From Paramacrobiotus metropolitanus (Eukaryota > Tardigrada > Eutardigrada > Parachela > Macrobiotidae), in assembly GCF_019649055.1 (NCBI RefSeq), contig NW_026570316.1, positions 1 to 64,000 of the forward strand: a stretch of DNA of 64,000 nt. Reading direction: 5' to 3'. Positions 1 to 11,888 of this stretch are shown one piece after another. The number at the start of each line of letters is the position of its first letter. Positions within the stretch are counted from its first letter, which is position 1. The translations under genes were made by a program, and so were the position numbers. The notes below the pieces were generated by a model that was given only the letters and a program-made list of their open reading frames with translations, was not told where the DNA came from and ran no database searches.

Positions 1-1300
1 TGCAAGTAATGCACATTTTTCTAAAACCTTCTTTTTTTTTGCGTTTTATAATGTCACAGTACCATCAGATACGTATTACGGTTGACCGCTGTAATTTTGT
101 GTTCCTCCGGTGAGCGAATTCAAAATAACTGTCGTAGAACAGCGTAGTATAGTGTTTTGCACCGTTGAACTGCAGCAAGGAAATGAAACGCGGTGGGTTC
201 AAGTCCCTTACAGCTAATTTGCAATTTTCATAACCTTACTTTTTTCGTCTATATTTTGTTATCGTCGTGGGAAAAGTATTGACAATAGCTTCTAGAATAT
301 CGGAATTAAACTCAGAGAGCTGTGTAAAATTGTATATACACTCAATGGTTAACATGCAACTTGGCCAGCTCTTCGTCTGTATTCTGTGACTTGTAGTTCA
401 GTGGTTTTGAATGATGGCCATTCTGCTCTCATGTTCACCTCCCAAACGGCTACTTAATCTCAGGTTGCATGCTGCATGTTGAAAACTACATTTTTCCTGC
501 CCTATATTTGTACCTTTTGTGGGAAGAAGTGTCAAGGTTTAATCCTCGTGCAGTCTGGATTAAATATACACGATTAAATATACACGACATGGCGCTTCCG
601 GTGTTAATTTAATTCTTTAGCGTAGAGCACCTTGTGGCGTAGTGGCTTGACTGAGAATCCATACCGACCCTGCTTCTTGTAAGTCTAGAGTTCGAATCCC
701 AAAAGTTAATCCTTTAATTTAAAACCTTCTTTTCGGTTTTATATTTTAAATTTATATGCAGTATTATGTTGGCTTGAGATTGGTAATTTTATGGTCATCC
801 TGACGAGTTAATTTTAAATTTAACTTCAGATTGTAGGCGTAGTGCACTGAACTGTTGAACCACAACAACAGGTGCAATGAAGGTTGCGGGTCTGAAACCC
901 CTTGAAATTAAAACTGCATTTTCTAACATCCTACTTTGTCTTTATATTTTTACTGTCACTCTTGTGGAAATATTTCCATTGTCGGCATGAAATCTATGAT
1001 CACGATGGTGGTGAAATCTTAAATTTATCAGCTGCTGCAGCGGTGAATTTTCACTATATTGTGAATTTTCGTAGTACAGCTCCAGTGATTGCCAAATTAA
1101 AAGTAAAATGTGGTATAGCCATGCTAGCGTATGGGCAAGAGCAGGATTTAGTTGTCCACCTAGATGCAAGGGTTCAATCCTGCGTGAATACACATTTTGC
1201 AAGTTTTAAAAGTTCTTTTCTATTCTTTTACTTTTCCATGGTGGTTTCTGTAACTTTATTCCCAAGGTGGAATGATAAAATTGTTTTTAGCATTTGATTC
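1..1300 (+). repeat. tRNA-like tandem array, copy A (units 2 tail to 7)
   Basis: This is the left-hand homologue of the array at 22.7-24.3 kb. A-box-like 11-mers lie at 145, 394, 635, about 834 and 1111. B-box-like matches lie at 196 (GGTTCAAGTCC), 689 (AGTTCGAATCC) and 1171 (GGTTCAATCC). The B box of unit 6 near 889 is damaged by a small indel relative to the right copy, and unit 4 has only a degenerate B box in both copies. Each unit is followed by a T-rich tail ending in runs of T. Spacing is about 200-280 nt. Confidence 0.7.
582..613 (+). other. LTR-end/PBS-like echo inside the tRNA-like array (copy A)
   Basis: The sequence TACACGACATGGCGCTTCC followed by GGTGTTAATTT closely resembles the real LTR end and PBS at 7614-7640 (TACACGACATGGCGCCCACC then GGTG). 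The same echo sits in the right copy near 23620-23650. It falls between units 4 and 5. It may be a relic of another LTR junction absorbed into the array, or the array may have grown next to an ancestral LTR edge. Confidence 0.5.
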
Positions 1301-1635
1301 ACGGTTCCAGGTGTGATAATTGATTTTAGCCGTTAATTTCACTCTGTACTGGAATTCACTGTTGTTATGATTGCGTATTCTGTTACACTGACTTTATTTG
1401 TATATTCAAATGCTGCATAAAAAATCTAAATTAAACTCGAATTAAGATCTGTCCGACCAAGATTAACGACTATATGAGAATTTGTATGGAATTATGATGA
1501 TTGCCTGCTAAAAAACACTGATGAGATTAATTCAACGAGATCAAAACGTTAAACGGAAGAAACAAAATCGGCCGAATTTCAGAACAAAATTATCAGACAG
1601 CCGTCGAAAATTATCAGATATCCTTAAACTGCTGT

Positions 1636-2981
1636 TTAATCCAGATCCAAATTCTCCTTTGCAGTTTTCAAGTTGGCAAGACGCTGTTCTAGAGCCTCAC
1701 GGATATACGCGATATGTTTAGCATCCATCGTCGCTCGAGCCTTCAGCGTGTTTACCAGCGCCTTGCAGTTATCCATAATATCCTTCTCGCGTTCAACTTG
1801 TTCTAGTAATTTGTCGATTGCGTCGGGCTTTTTCATAGCATCCGGTTTTGCAGTGCTCATTTCATTGTCAGGCTTTTCGGCCTTCTCTTTGGTTCTCTGG
1901 CTTTTCTTTTCGGCGTCTGTATTCTTTGATCGGGGAACGTATTTCGGACGGCCGCCCATAGCTTTCAGCTGAGTGAGCGTGATAATTGGTTCTCGCTCAA
2001 TACGCCCGTCTTTGTTAGCCCGGATTATCAGATTTACGTTCGTGGTGTTGTTCTTCTCGCCTCGATTGCGTCCAGCCGCTCCATGACGCCATCGACAACC
2101 AAATCCTCGTCCTGTCCCACGTAACCGAAGCTACATCGGCAAAGTGTTGCCCGTGTCTCTTCCGTTGATTGTCACCTTCATAGTGCCCATTTGATATCTG
2201 CACAATAAATCATTCTATTAAATTACGTAACGCAAAATGATTTGTAGTATATAGCGCTGTTATGCTATTTTAAAATGTAAATATCAAGAATGCTACTTCG
2301 AAAATACGTAATACATACTGATGGTTTGGGCCAGAGTGGTGCAGAGACAGCAGCCTCGGATGCTTCGTAGCCACAGGTCGATGCAGCTGTCCACGAAAAG
2401 ATTCCCATACACAACGACGACATGTTTCTGATTAACCAGTTGGCGCAGCCCGCGCTCCAGCCAGTAGTCCACGTCCTGCAACTGTACGTCGAACGTACAG
2501 ATCCAGTGTTGGATTTCTGTGCGTGACATGGCGTATCGGCCGGTAGAGGATTACGCGAATCATCCGACGAAACTTGTTTCGTCGTATCAATAACCTTTCT
2601 GATCGCGGTTATTCTTGACTTCTTCGGCGACTTCTAGGACGAAGCCCGTCGCGGCTCATCTTCTTGAGCAAGATACCAGCGTTGATAGCGTCGCCAAGGA
2701 AGAAATCCACCTGTTCTTCTGTAAAGTCATCGCATTTCCACAACGAATTTCTTGATTGATGACATGTCCATAGTATCCTGTAACCTCAGCCTCAAGGATG
2801 CAAGCGTACTGCCGTATGCATCGCTAATTGTCGGTCCGGATGGTTTCGTTTGTTGTAGAGGCTCCGCCATGGCAAACTGCACTGATTCACGAGTTCGTCC
2901 TTCCAGTATTCATAGTGGGCAATCGCGTCTGCCTCCGGCGAAGGAGAGGTCTTCAGTTGGTCCTACAGGCTGCGCGGACAT
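1636..2981 (-). pseudogene. Antisense accessory gene, copy A (broken)
   Basis: This is the homologue of the intact two-exon minus-strand gene at 24714-26084. The C-terminal charged segment with a lysine-rich stretch and the EQVEREKDIMDNCK region is still readable near 1636-1959, and the middle part near 2293-2529. Several small indels shift the frame in the first exon (2530-2981). The initiator ATG is still present at 2981. As written it cannot encode the full product. Confidence 0.75.
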
Positions 2982-3555
2982 GATGATCGGATGATTAGAA
3001 CTGATTAAAATAAATTCGGCGAAGAGAAACAAGCTAGTAATAAAATGAAACAGAAAACCCGTCACCGTAAAAGGATAGATATTGTTGGGTTCTCGCTTTA
3101 TGGATGAACAGCTGATATTTTCTGTGCTTGCGATGCGGCATTTGTCACTTGCCAGCCGCCCTGATATGATATAATGCTATCAGAAACTGCACAGTTTCTG
3201 GTCTGTGTTCTGAATATTTCCAGCCGCGTGTTTTGGTTTTGACTTTCCCTCTTCGAGTTCTTTTTATCATTATGATTCGTTTTTGTGTTAAAATTTGTTT
3301 TGTGGTTGCAATTTGCAATCTCAACGAAACAAGTGGTATTCTGTGAGCTATGTGCGATGGGAAAAGTGGGAATAAAATCGCACCAGTCTGTCGCCTGTCA
3401 ACCGCCTCGTATACTCGGTGAATTTTGAGTTCTCGGCGTCGTGCCAGTGTAGATTGTCTGTTGTGCTTTGCACTTCAGTTTTCAATTTTCTGAACCTGCT
3501 TCTTTGTTCTTTTCCTTTTGTTTTACGCTTGAGGTGTCACTTTTACGTTTTGAGG

Positions 3556-5078
3556 ATGTCGCCTCCCGCGAAGAAAGCGACTGCGAGGAAGACCGTGTCT
3601 CGTACAATGCGCCCGAGTCGTGCTACAGCGGGTTTGAGCTTTGGTTACTCTCCGGACAGCGATGAAGCTCGTTCTTCATCGCGTGTCACTCGATCTCGAG
3701 TTTCCCGCCGTACTGCCGCTCAACCAGTATTTGCTGCGCAATCTTCTGGGTCGTCGGGATCGGTGAGTGCAGCAGAGGCTCAGCAACCTTCAACGAGTGG
3801 GGCAGATGATAGTTCATGCTTTGCAGCGCCGATATGATGCACAGCGGCGACGCACATCTTACGACGCAATGTTGCTGTGGTTCGCCGTCAGGCCTGCCGA
3901 GGATTATTTGCTGCCAGTCCTGACGTTGAGATTCGTCAGCCGTCACCAAAGAAATTGCAGACGCAGGCTGAAAGACAACTGGGTACTCCAGACCTGACTG
4001 AAGAAGAGCCATCGTCTTCCGAGACTCCGTCTCTTAAAGCAAAGCGAGGTACCGTCGTAATATCTTGCTGTTTGGTTCCTCTGCTTGATAATAACGATAG
4101 TTCTCAGTTTCCGTTATTTCTAGTCGTTTTTCGATTTAAAACCCAGCATATTGTTGCGAATCTGATTGGCGCTTCATGTGGAATTAACGAATATTTAGTC
4201 TGTTCTCGTTGCATATCCGTCGTACGGTTTTGCGAGGATACCTTTTGCCTCTGCTGGTATTAATTATTGCTCTTGCTATATCAGATGAAGAGATCTGCGT
4301 AAAGGCGGAATTTTATACGCGCCCTATAACCCGGATGCCCCGCGGCGGTCTTCAAGATCAAACAGACGGCGCGCAAACGAGCGCATTCCGGAGTATTTCA
4401 AGAATGGTCGTCGCGGATAAACGTGGTGAGCTCGTCGTTACTGAAGCCTATTTTACCGGATTAAACAGATTTCACCGCTATTATCCGCGTTTATATTTAT
4501 CACGCTTTTTGTTCATCAACGGAGTTTTAATTAATCGATTTGATTTGTGTATCATTACGGTCACGCCATCTTATTGCAATTTGAATTGCGTGCCAGTACA
4601 TATCTCAATCCGGTCTGTGTCCGTTTGTTTGAAGAATTGAGAAACGACAGAAAAGGATGCAGTTGTGCGTCAAGGTGTGGAGTTGCCAATGATGATGAAC
4701 CGCAGCCTCCACTTCTGCTGGACCGTATAATTTTCGCACTCGGGGAAAAGCGCAAGTACAAGGAGGTTTCACCGTCCTCGTCTTCGGCGCCAAGCGAAGT
4801 ATCTGTCTCGGATGATGGGGAAGATCGTGAGGATCCCGGCTGTGTTATCCCGGAAACAGAATGCTGATGTCGAAGCTGACGAGTATGTTGATATGGGAAG
4901 TTGATTGTGAGAACGACGATGGATCCGATCTGGACAAAATGGATGTTGATCCGCTGCCTTTATGCAGCCGGTTGTTCCAGCGGTGCCACCTGTTGCTGCA
5001 GTCGCTCGCGAGGATTCACCTGAAATTGCGGAACCGACGGTTTATGCTCAGCAACAGCCGCACTCGGATGAACTGTAA
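3556..5078 (+). pseudogene. Sense accessory gene E, copy A (broken)
   Basis: This is the homologue of the intact two-exon gene at 26696-28254. The start (ATG at 3556), the exon 1 end at 4048 (donor GAG|GTACCG) and the exon 2 acceptor before 4285 are conserved. A deletion of two bases near 3807, a one-base loss near 3855 and several further indels in exon 2 disrupt the frame. The acidic C-terminal region and the terminal stop at 5076-5078 are recognisable. Confidence 0.75.
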
Positions 5079-5454
5079 CACGATCGTTCCTGGCTGTGCT
5101 TCTTCGTCCTAATTTCCAGATACTTTTGGTTTGATTGTTTGATATTGTCTCAATGATCGTCACCGTTGTGTCTCTACTACATTCTGTATTATAGAGTGTC
5201 ACAGGAATATTGTGCTTTTACTGTATCAAACTTTTATCTTTCTAATTTTACGCGCTGGAGTCATTGAACTGGTCGTTTATTTTTGCCGCTTTGCTGTGGC
5301 TATCAGTGTTAAATCTCTCATTGTACCTGGATAGATCTGATCTTCGATTACGTTGCATTGTATGGATATGGCGCGAAGCGCTGATTGGTTGTTTTCACCT
5401 GTATGGAATCTGCCGCACTTTAAAATTTCGCTCTAGCAGACGCGTAGACGCAGG

Positions 5455-5461
5455 TATAAAA
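5455..5461 (+). promoter_or_regulatory. TATA box upstream of accessory gene F, copy A
   Basis: TATAAAA lies about 150 nt upstream of the gene F start and matches the same motif at 28631 in the right copy. It suggests that gene F has its own Pol II promoter rather than relying on the LTR. Confidence 0.45.
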
Positions 5462-5608
5462 TCACTTGCGCGTAGTGCAGAAATCGGCATTGTGGATTTT
5501 GTTTCGGCCTTCTGGCACGCTGGATTTTTACTGTGTGTAGACTGTGATTTTGACGCTTTTTCCCTTACACTTTTAGCGTTAAAGGTCACTAGTTTTCATT
5601 AGTTGGGC

Positions 5609-6406
5609 ATGCCCATTGATCCTAACCGAGCTTTGATAAGTTGGTAGACGCTATTTTTCATTCATGTCTCCAACCAGCAGCAACAACAGTATAATGCCGG
5701 TTATAATCACCGAGGAAGGGGTGGAGCCCGTGGTGCTTACCGTGGCAACTTTCGTCCGTACGGCCGAGGAAATCATCGGAATTTTGGAGACAATAACTTG
5801 CGTCGTGGAAACGATCATTGGCGTCGTAATGGCCGACCTCTGGGCGCACCGGAAGTTATTGAAGTACTTGATGGAGACGCTCACCCAGTTGCTCCAGTGG
5901 AAGCTGCCGCCGCAAACATGGAGGTTGACGACCCGGGCAACCAAGCAGCGAATGCACCGAATCCGGTCCAAGGCAACGGAAATGTGGCTGCAGGTGAGCC
6001 CAATGGTGTCAACCCTGCTGTCAATCTACATGGCCCACCAGCCTTGAATGCCGTTGTCGTTCCTCCGGCTGTCATTCCACCTGTGCAGCAGCAAGCCCCG
6101 CAGAACGCTGAATTTCCCGGTTTGCCACCAAACGTGTTGCCACTTCCTGAAGTGCCGATTGTCCGCGATGCCCGCGACCGTTCTCCAGCTGATCGCCCAC
6201 GTGCGCCGTCTGCACCTTCCGGTCCTGTTGGTTCTGCTGAGCATAATTTTGTGCCTGGCTATTTGGCTCAACAGCAGCAGCGGGAATTGGATGCTGATCG
6301 TCGACGTCAGATGGCTGCGGAAGTTTCTCGCCGTTTGGATGCCGCTGCAGCGTCTGGCTCTGGCATTACTGGTCTCTTTTCATTGGCTCCCAGTGCTGGC
6401 AAGTAA
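5609..6406 (+). pseudogene. RGG/proline-rich accessory gene F, copy A (frameshifted)
   Basis: The start ATG at 5609 matches the right copy at 28789, but indels near 5625-5670 shift the reading frame so that the N-terminal RGG part is lost. From about 5798 onward the frame encoding the Pro/Ala-rich middle and the C-terminal QQQRELDADRRRQMA segment is intact to the TAA at 6404-6406. A poly(A) signal follows at 6750. Confidence 0.75.
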
Positions 6407-6771
6407 CCTTGACTCACCTTGACATTGACCTTGGTTGCTTTCTTTTGATCTCATATTGTTACTCGTTTTGTTATACCGAAGCTGTTTTGCCTTCTTGATT
6501 TTACTGCTGCTTCTTTACTGGTTTAAATTTGTTTCTGTGTACTGGTAATCGGTACCGGATCCTATGATTTTTGTCTAGCTTGTTTGTTGTTGTTGACACT
6601 TTGTTATTGTGGTGCAATCTGGATTCGAGAGTTCGTAAGAATACTAGTCGGATGGTTCGTTGTTCCGTTTCATCTCGCTCGTACGTCTAATACATAACAA
6701 TTCGATTGCTAAACAGGCCATATTCAATTTTAAGCTTTAATGTCACATTAATAAAGCTTTATGCCGTAAAC
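6407..6771 (+). other. 3' UTR of gene F copy A, with AATAAA
   Basis: This is non-coding sequence between the gene F stop and the terminal LTR-like segment. AATAAA lies at 6750-6755 and is conserved at 29922-29927 in the right copy. I see no polypurine tract here, which would be expected directly upstream of a short 3' LTR. Confidence 0.5.
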
Positions 6772-7621
6772 TGTACATAAAACACCATCCAAACTCAAGC
6801 GGCACCATGTCAGTAATTCATAGTTTGCCTTCCTGGATCCTTGGACCTCCGCCCTGCCAAACCTGTGGACTTCCGGATGCCTCTTCGCCAAGGATTCCAC
6901 ACTAACTCTCTGGAATCGCGGCGTACAGTCACATTGGGCATCGGATGGACGCGTGGATTGTGCGGTGGATCGGGATCAGGATGGATGGAAGTGCACAACG
7001 CACTGGGATGTTGCGGGATGGATTGTTTATTTTGGCACGGCCAAGCATCGTTCGTGGGGTGACGTATGGGAGTAGGATCATACGCCGGATGTACGTACGG
7101 ATGCTGACTGTCCGCCTTCCACCTGCAACACAACGGATAATCTAGTCAATCTCTGCTGTGATTTGCTGTTCTCTTTACTAGCGATGTATATGATGTCATA
7201 ACGCAAAGTCTATATAAGTTCTTGTGATGCCTAATATCGGTATCAGTAGTCTGAGATTTACTTTGAGACTGCTTCTAATTACAATTTCCTAGCGTTGTAA
7301 ACTGTGATGTATTGATAAAGAGACAGCAATACTTGTTCCTACTGAAGTATAGTTGTTCCGGATTATCGCTTAGTATACAGGTTTTGCTGTGACACAATCG
7401 TCCTAGCTCATGCCGATCCTCACAGGACTTACGACCGGAAGTTGTGGTTAGCTCGTTCCTGAGGGATTCCTGATCTTCGGTGTTCCTGATTCGTTCGTCT
7501 TATTTCCACCATAGTTCTTCTGTTACAGTTTGAGAGTACGAGTGCCTACCGATTGAGCATTACAGGCGTGGAAGAGTAAAGATTGTTCATGGGCCTACGG
7601 CGTGAACGCTTATACACGACA
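6772..7621 (+). other. Terminal LTR-like segment, copy A
   Basis: The segment opens with TGTACATAAAAC and closes with TACACGACA, so it has TG...CA ends. It contains a TATATAAG box at 7211-7218 with no ORF of substance downstream, as expected for U3-R-U5. The PBS follows directly. The left boundary is uncertain, because homology with the right copy does not stop here but runs back to position 1. It is therefore either the whole LTR or only the 3' end of a giant one. Confidence 0.6.
7211..7218 (+). promoter_or_regulatory. LTR promoter TATA box, copy A
   Basis: TATATAAG is conserved at 30388-30395 in the right copy. It would place transcription initiation near 7240, upstream of the PBS and gag. 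Confidence 0.55.
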
Positions 7622-7636
7622 TGGCGCCCACCGGTG
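7622..7636 (+). other. Primer binding site-like sequence
   Basis: TGGCGCCCACCGGTG begins directly after the LTR end. A TGG start, complementary to the tRNA CCA end, is the hallmark of an LTR-element PBS. I cannot name the primer tRNA from sequence alone. Confidence 0.6.
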
Positions 7637-8477
7637 TCTTTTAATTTTCCGATGTAACAGAAAATTATTGGTGGAAAGTTTGATAGTAATTTTCGGTAAT
7701 AAATACGTTTGAAAGGCGTCGAACCGCAAAGGTAGGAGGTCAGCGTTCCCGATCTGGCCTAGTTAAATTATTTTCAGCGAGCTTCCTCGCAGTTGTGAGC
7801 TTCACTGGTGAGCTTCCTCGCCAATTAAATTAATTTAATTTAATTTAAATTGACCGTAGGAACAACAGTCGAAACCTCAAAGGTCGGCTGTGCATGGTGT
7901 CTGTGTGGTAATTTCCGGGTTGTCTGCGCGCAGTAACCGCGGCGAATAGTGTAGTCTGCAGTGTCAGTGCCCTGGCCTGCAGATAGAGCAGATAGTAAGC
8001 ACCGAGCCATTGTCAGTGGCCAGGTGAGATAACGATCTCCAATGACTGATAGCGCCGCAAGCGGTAGCCAAAACAGCTAGAGTTGACCGTGAAAAGGTAA
8101 ACACCGGCAAACGGTGATTGACCTGTGAATCTTAAAATTACAGCACGCAAAGTGCAGCAGTGTAATTTTAGAATTTATTCAGTCGAAACCGCAAAGGTTG
8201 GCTGCGTCTAAACTCACTGAACAATTCAAACCTAAAAGGAGGATTGGGAAGTGAGGAGACAGTAATGCACAATAATTTCGGAAACCAGTAGCACAATCGC
8301 TGCTGTACTTTATTTTAATTAGCCGCAAAGGTTATTTAAAATAAAAAGCAAAATGTCGGGCGGTCGATTCTGAAATCGCCCACCACCGCGTAAGATCCCA
8401 GATAACAAAGTGATTGGGGCGCGTAGATGGATCGAGAGGCTCAGACAATTCAAATTTAAAGAAATCCGTTGAATTTA
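7637..8477 (+). other. Retroelement 5' leader with repeated GTCGAAACC-type motifs
   Basis: This is a non-coding leader of about 840 nt between PBS and gag. A motif of the form GTCGAAACCGCAAAGGTTGG recurs at about 7718, 7868 and 8182, with a shorter version at 8321. A GAGCTTCCTCGC motif occurs twice at 7778-7820, and an AT-rich run of AATTTAATT units lies at 7823-7850. Repeated motifs in such leaders can serve RNA folding or packaging, but that is inference. Confidence 0.5.
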
Positions 8478-10660
8478 ATGTACATCGCTCTTAATGTCGA
8501 ACCACCAGAAGCACAAGATGCATTCTGTGGGAAGTCATGGATTGATTACCAGGAAATCAGGCGGTACTTTAAACAAAACGAGATACCAGCACATTTTAAA
8601 CCTTGGATTGAGTACGAGGATGTATCCCTGAAGCTTACCTGGACATTACTGATGAGCAGTTTAAAGCTGCCTTTGCAGGATGCAAACAGGTGGCTGCCAG
8701 AATATACGGAAGATTTGAATAGACGCAGAGAGGCGGCCCAAGCTGCGCTTACAGCGTCAAAAGCAACGGAAAACTCCCAAAAAAACAGGCAGCAAATGAG
8801 CGCGTCACGCGGTGAGAGAATTCCAGCCCAGGCATCTGGTGCGATATTGATGAACCCATATCGGAAACCGTGGCTGAGAGCCAAACAGAACCTCAGTCGT
8901 CCCAGTCGGACAATAATAGCGTTGGCGGCTGCGGATAAAGCAGACATATCCGAGGGATCAGAAACAAGAGCAAGCAAAAGCATTCGTGGTGGAACAATGA
9001 CATTCCACCCGGCACAGCTAAAATTACATAGTTTTGTGTCGAAAAAGATTTTGAGCAACCAGATGAGGACTTTACCCAAGCTAGGGAAGTTGATGAGCAG
9101 TTAGCTGCGGCAGAAACTGACCAGGACGTGGGCTTGATAGTTCGGCAAACTATGCCCGTATTGATCCAAAGTCTCCGCACGCCATCGCATCACAAAAACA
9201 AAGTAGATGAAATGGGTAATACAATGTCTTTAGACGCTCGTGTAGATGCGGAACGAAACGAAAAATTGAAATTCCAAAACGATTTCAATGAGATGCGTTA
9301 AATTTGAAAATGAACAAATAGAAAATGATAGATTGGCTAACGAAATACGCATTGCGAATGATAATCTGCACGGTTTAAGACAAGCCAACAGAAATGCGGA
9401 GGCCGCATTTAATGCAATGCAAGATGAGCGCGATACTTTAAAAGACACGAATCGTAATTTTGAAAACAGTTGGAAGATGCCAGAGAGATCTTTCAACGCG
9501 AAAGCTACGATTGATGGCCTCAGTGCGCAACCAGCACCGGATTTAACGAAACAAATAACTGATTTGAACCAAAAGCTGTCGAAAGCTCAGAAAGATTGTA
9601 ATTCTGAGAAAGATGCGCATAAATTAACTAATAAAAATTTGACGGATGCGCAGAACCTGGTCACAAACTTACCAAAGATTTGGAAGATGAAAGAAACGGC
9701 TAAAGATGCGGAAGATTCTACAGCGTGAACTCACACAAGCGAGAGTGCAGCTGAACATTAAGTCTTCAGTCGGTCCGATGCATATTCCCAAGGAAAAGGA
9801 TGATGCGTCCCAAAAGGAAATTGAGAGACTGCAGGGTCTGTTGACTACAGAGCGAGAGAATGTTCAAAAGGCCCAAAAGGAATTAAAAGATTCGAAAAAG
9901 GATAAAAGATGTGATAATTGTGAGAACGCGATTCAAGAAAAAATACAGCACAGGCGACGCATATGAAAGTCTGAAAGGTGTAATCGACTGTAGAGAAATG
10001 CGCAATGCCGAAGGGAATGGCATGAAAAACAAGATCAACTTACCAAGATGGAAGTGGATCTAAAGCAAGCGTTTGACGAACTTCGTCGGCTTCGAAATAC
10101 AGATGCCTTGGCGGCGGTGAAGGATACTTTCAAAGGGAAGCGCCGGTAGCGACAGGAGATGTATTACGTCCTTCCCTTTACACCATTTAATCCCAAAATT
10201 TCGCCATACGTGGATCAGCCCAGCTACTGGTAGTAATCCAGCTGGCATCCAGGCCTAGACAGGAATCACGAGTCGAATTCTCGGAGGCTCAGCCATGCCG
10301 CGTTCATCGTCAGAAAGTCAAATTCCAAGGGAAACGGCATCTGCCGAACAGAGAAAATGGCTCAACAGATTTACGCCAACAAATTCTGAAAAGAACAGCT
10401 GACGAATCTAGTCGCCAGATGCGAGGAACAGAAAATAGAGACAGTTCTGATACAGAAAATGAACTGATGGATGATGCCCTAATGGACGATGAACACCGTC
10501 GCCCCAGTAGCACGACCAGTAATGAGTCTATGTCAGAAATCCTCAGCTGGAGGAATGGCTAAATAAACAGACCCAAATTTCGGATAGAACGACGCTACAC
10601 AAGAAAGCGTTGTTGAGCTTTTAGCGAAAATTGTGGAAAAGACAGTGATAAAACAGTAGG
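8478..10660 (+). pseudogene. gag: gag N-terminal region with coiled coil (frameshifted)
   Basis: The first open stretch runs from ATG 8478 to 9104. Further open stretches in other frames lie at 9288-9728 and 9706-9966. The 9288-9966 part is rich in Glu, Lys, Asn and Gln with regular heptad-like spacing, so a long coiled coil is likely. The sequence around 10290-10560 is polar and continues in shifted frames. The stretch as a whole looks like one decayed gag reading frame broken by small indels. Family assignment rests on its place between the leader and the capsid-like and protease segments. Confidence 0.55.
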
Positions 10661-11200
10661 AGGCATGAAGCTACTTGCCTTTGATGATGCTCACCCGGAA
10701 AAATTCAAAGATGGCTATGAATGTTGAACAATGTAGAGCCACGAATAACTGGAACGATGAAACGACGTGTCGCAGAGTAATCGGTGCATTCACCGGTCCG
10801 TCCTTTCAATGGTTTGAAAAATTCTGGAAGGACAATAAAGGCAAATCGTGGCTGATTTCTTTAAGCCGTATGTGAGCCTTTAACGGCTCGCTGTCTAAAG
10901 CCGATATTCGCCGAAAATGAATAATCGTAAATTGGAATTTTATGAACCAGTTCGTGCTTACCTGGATAGTTTCCTCCCATGGTTTGAGGAACTAAAACAT
11001 CGGATGAAGAGCAGGTGGAAGCACTCCTTGATGGCGTACAGGAGCATCGACCGGCATGGTTCCGTGAAATTTATAATGCGGCACCAAAATTATGCGGAAT
11101 TTGAAGAAGTTACAGGAATGCGAAAACTGTGGAAGCGCATGAATAAAGATAAGAAGCACCTGAATCAACTCAGAAAATGTCCTTCAGAACCGAGAAGCGC
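10661..11200 (+). pseudogene. gag: gag capsid-like segment (Retrotrans_gag type, frameshifted)
   Basis: Open pieces at 10675-10875 and 10917-11200 contain the pattern of retrotransposon gag capsid domains: a Trp-rich helix with FQWFEKFW, and later VRAYLDSFLPWFEEL. At least one frame change near 10850-10917 separates the two halves. The product would form the particle shell. Confidence 0.55.
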
Positions 11201-11888
11201 TGGAAATAATAATAATTCGAATTATGAAATCGAGGCGGCCGCGGTGGCTCGTCCAGAGAGGAAATTATTATTCGAACCGGGAGGCCGCGGAAATTATGGG
11301 AATAATCGTGGAGGATATTCACGTTCGTACACGGAAACAGTGATTCCTCAGCCGCAGAATTCGGTGGCTGTCAGCTGTCCTGAATGTGCCCCAGCCGCAG
11401 TTTGTCCCTGTCCGGTGTTTCAACAGCCGCAATATGTTGAACAGCACCCGGTACAATTTGCGCAGACCTTCCCTCAACCAATTCTATGCAGGCTGCGATG
11501 CCTGTTCCTAGCAAGATGAATCCAATGATGCCGGTTATGCAGCCTCAATTCCAACAACCGGTGCAGAATTTCGATCAGCAGTACCAACAGAATGGCCCTG
11601 CGAATAATAACAATTACGATGGCGGTAATAATCGTGGAAATTACCGAAATAATAATAATAATTACCGGACGAGGTGGTTACAACAACAATAATCGACAGC
11701 AAAATAACCAGAATTACCGGCAAATCAGCAGGCCGGTAGTCAACCCCTTGATGAACGAAATATCCTGAAGGATAAATGGCGAACAAATCGCGGAGTCGAG
11801 ATTTGTTTCCGCTGTCATGGTCTTCATCCTGCAGCTGGTTGTACGAATCAGTTTGTACTTCCCGACAGTATGAACCATCGCAGAATTA
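11201..11888 (+). pseudogene. gag: gag Asn/Gln-rich tail and zinc knuckle
   Basis: Low-complexity Asn-, Gln- and Gly-rich sequence spans about 11560-11740 (runs of NNNN and GGNNRGNYR). It is followed near 11805 by CFRCHGLHPAGC, a Cys-x2-Cys-x3-His-x3-Cys arrangement that is one residue shorter in each of its last two gaps than the usual retroviral knuckle. Such a module binds nucleic acid in nucleocapsid. Frame changes occur at about 11500 and 11690. Confidence 0.5.

Larger units (their letters stand above)
1..7621 (+). repeat. Left copy (A) of the ~7.7 kb repeated block
   Basis: This copy aligns collinearly with about 23040-30810. It holds tRNA-like units, an antisense gene, two sense genes and a terminal promoter segment in the same order and orientation. 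It differs mostly by one- to two-base deletions and insertions, which break every gene that is intact in the right copy. Position 1 already lies inside the tail of the second tRNA-like unit, so the repeat continues beyond the window. Confidence 0.9.
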
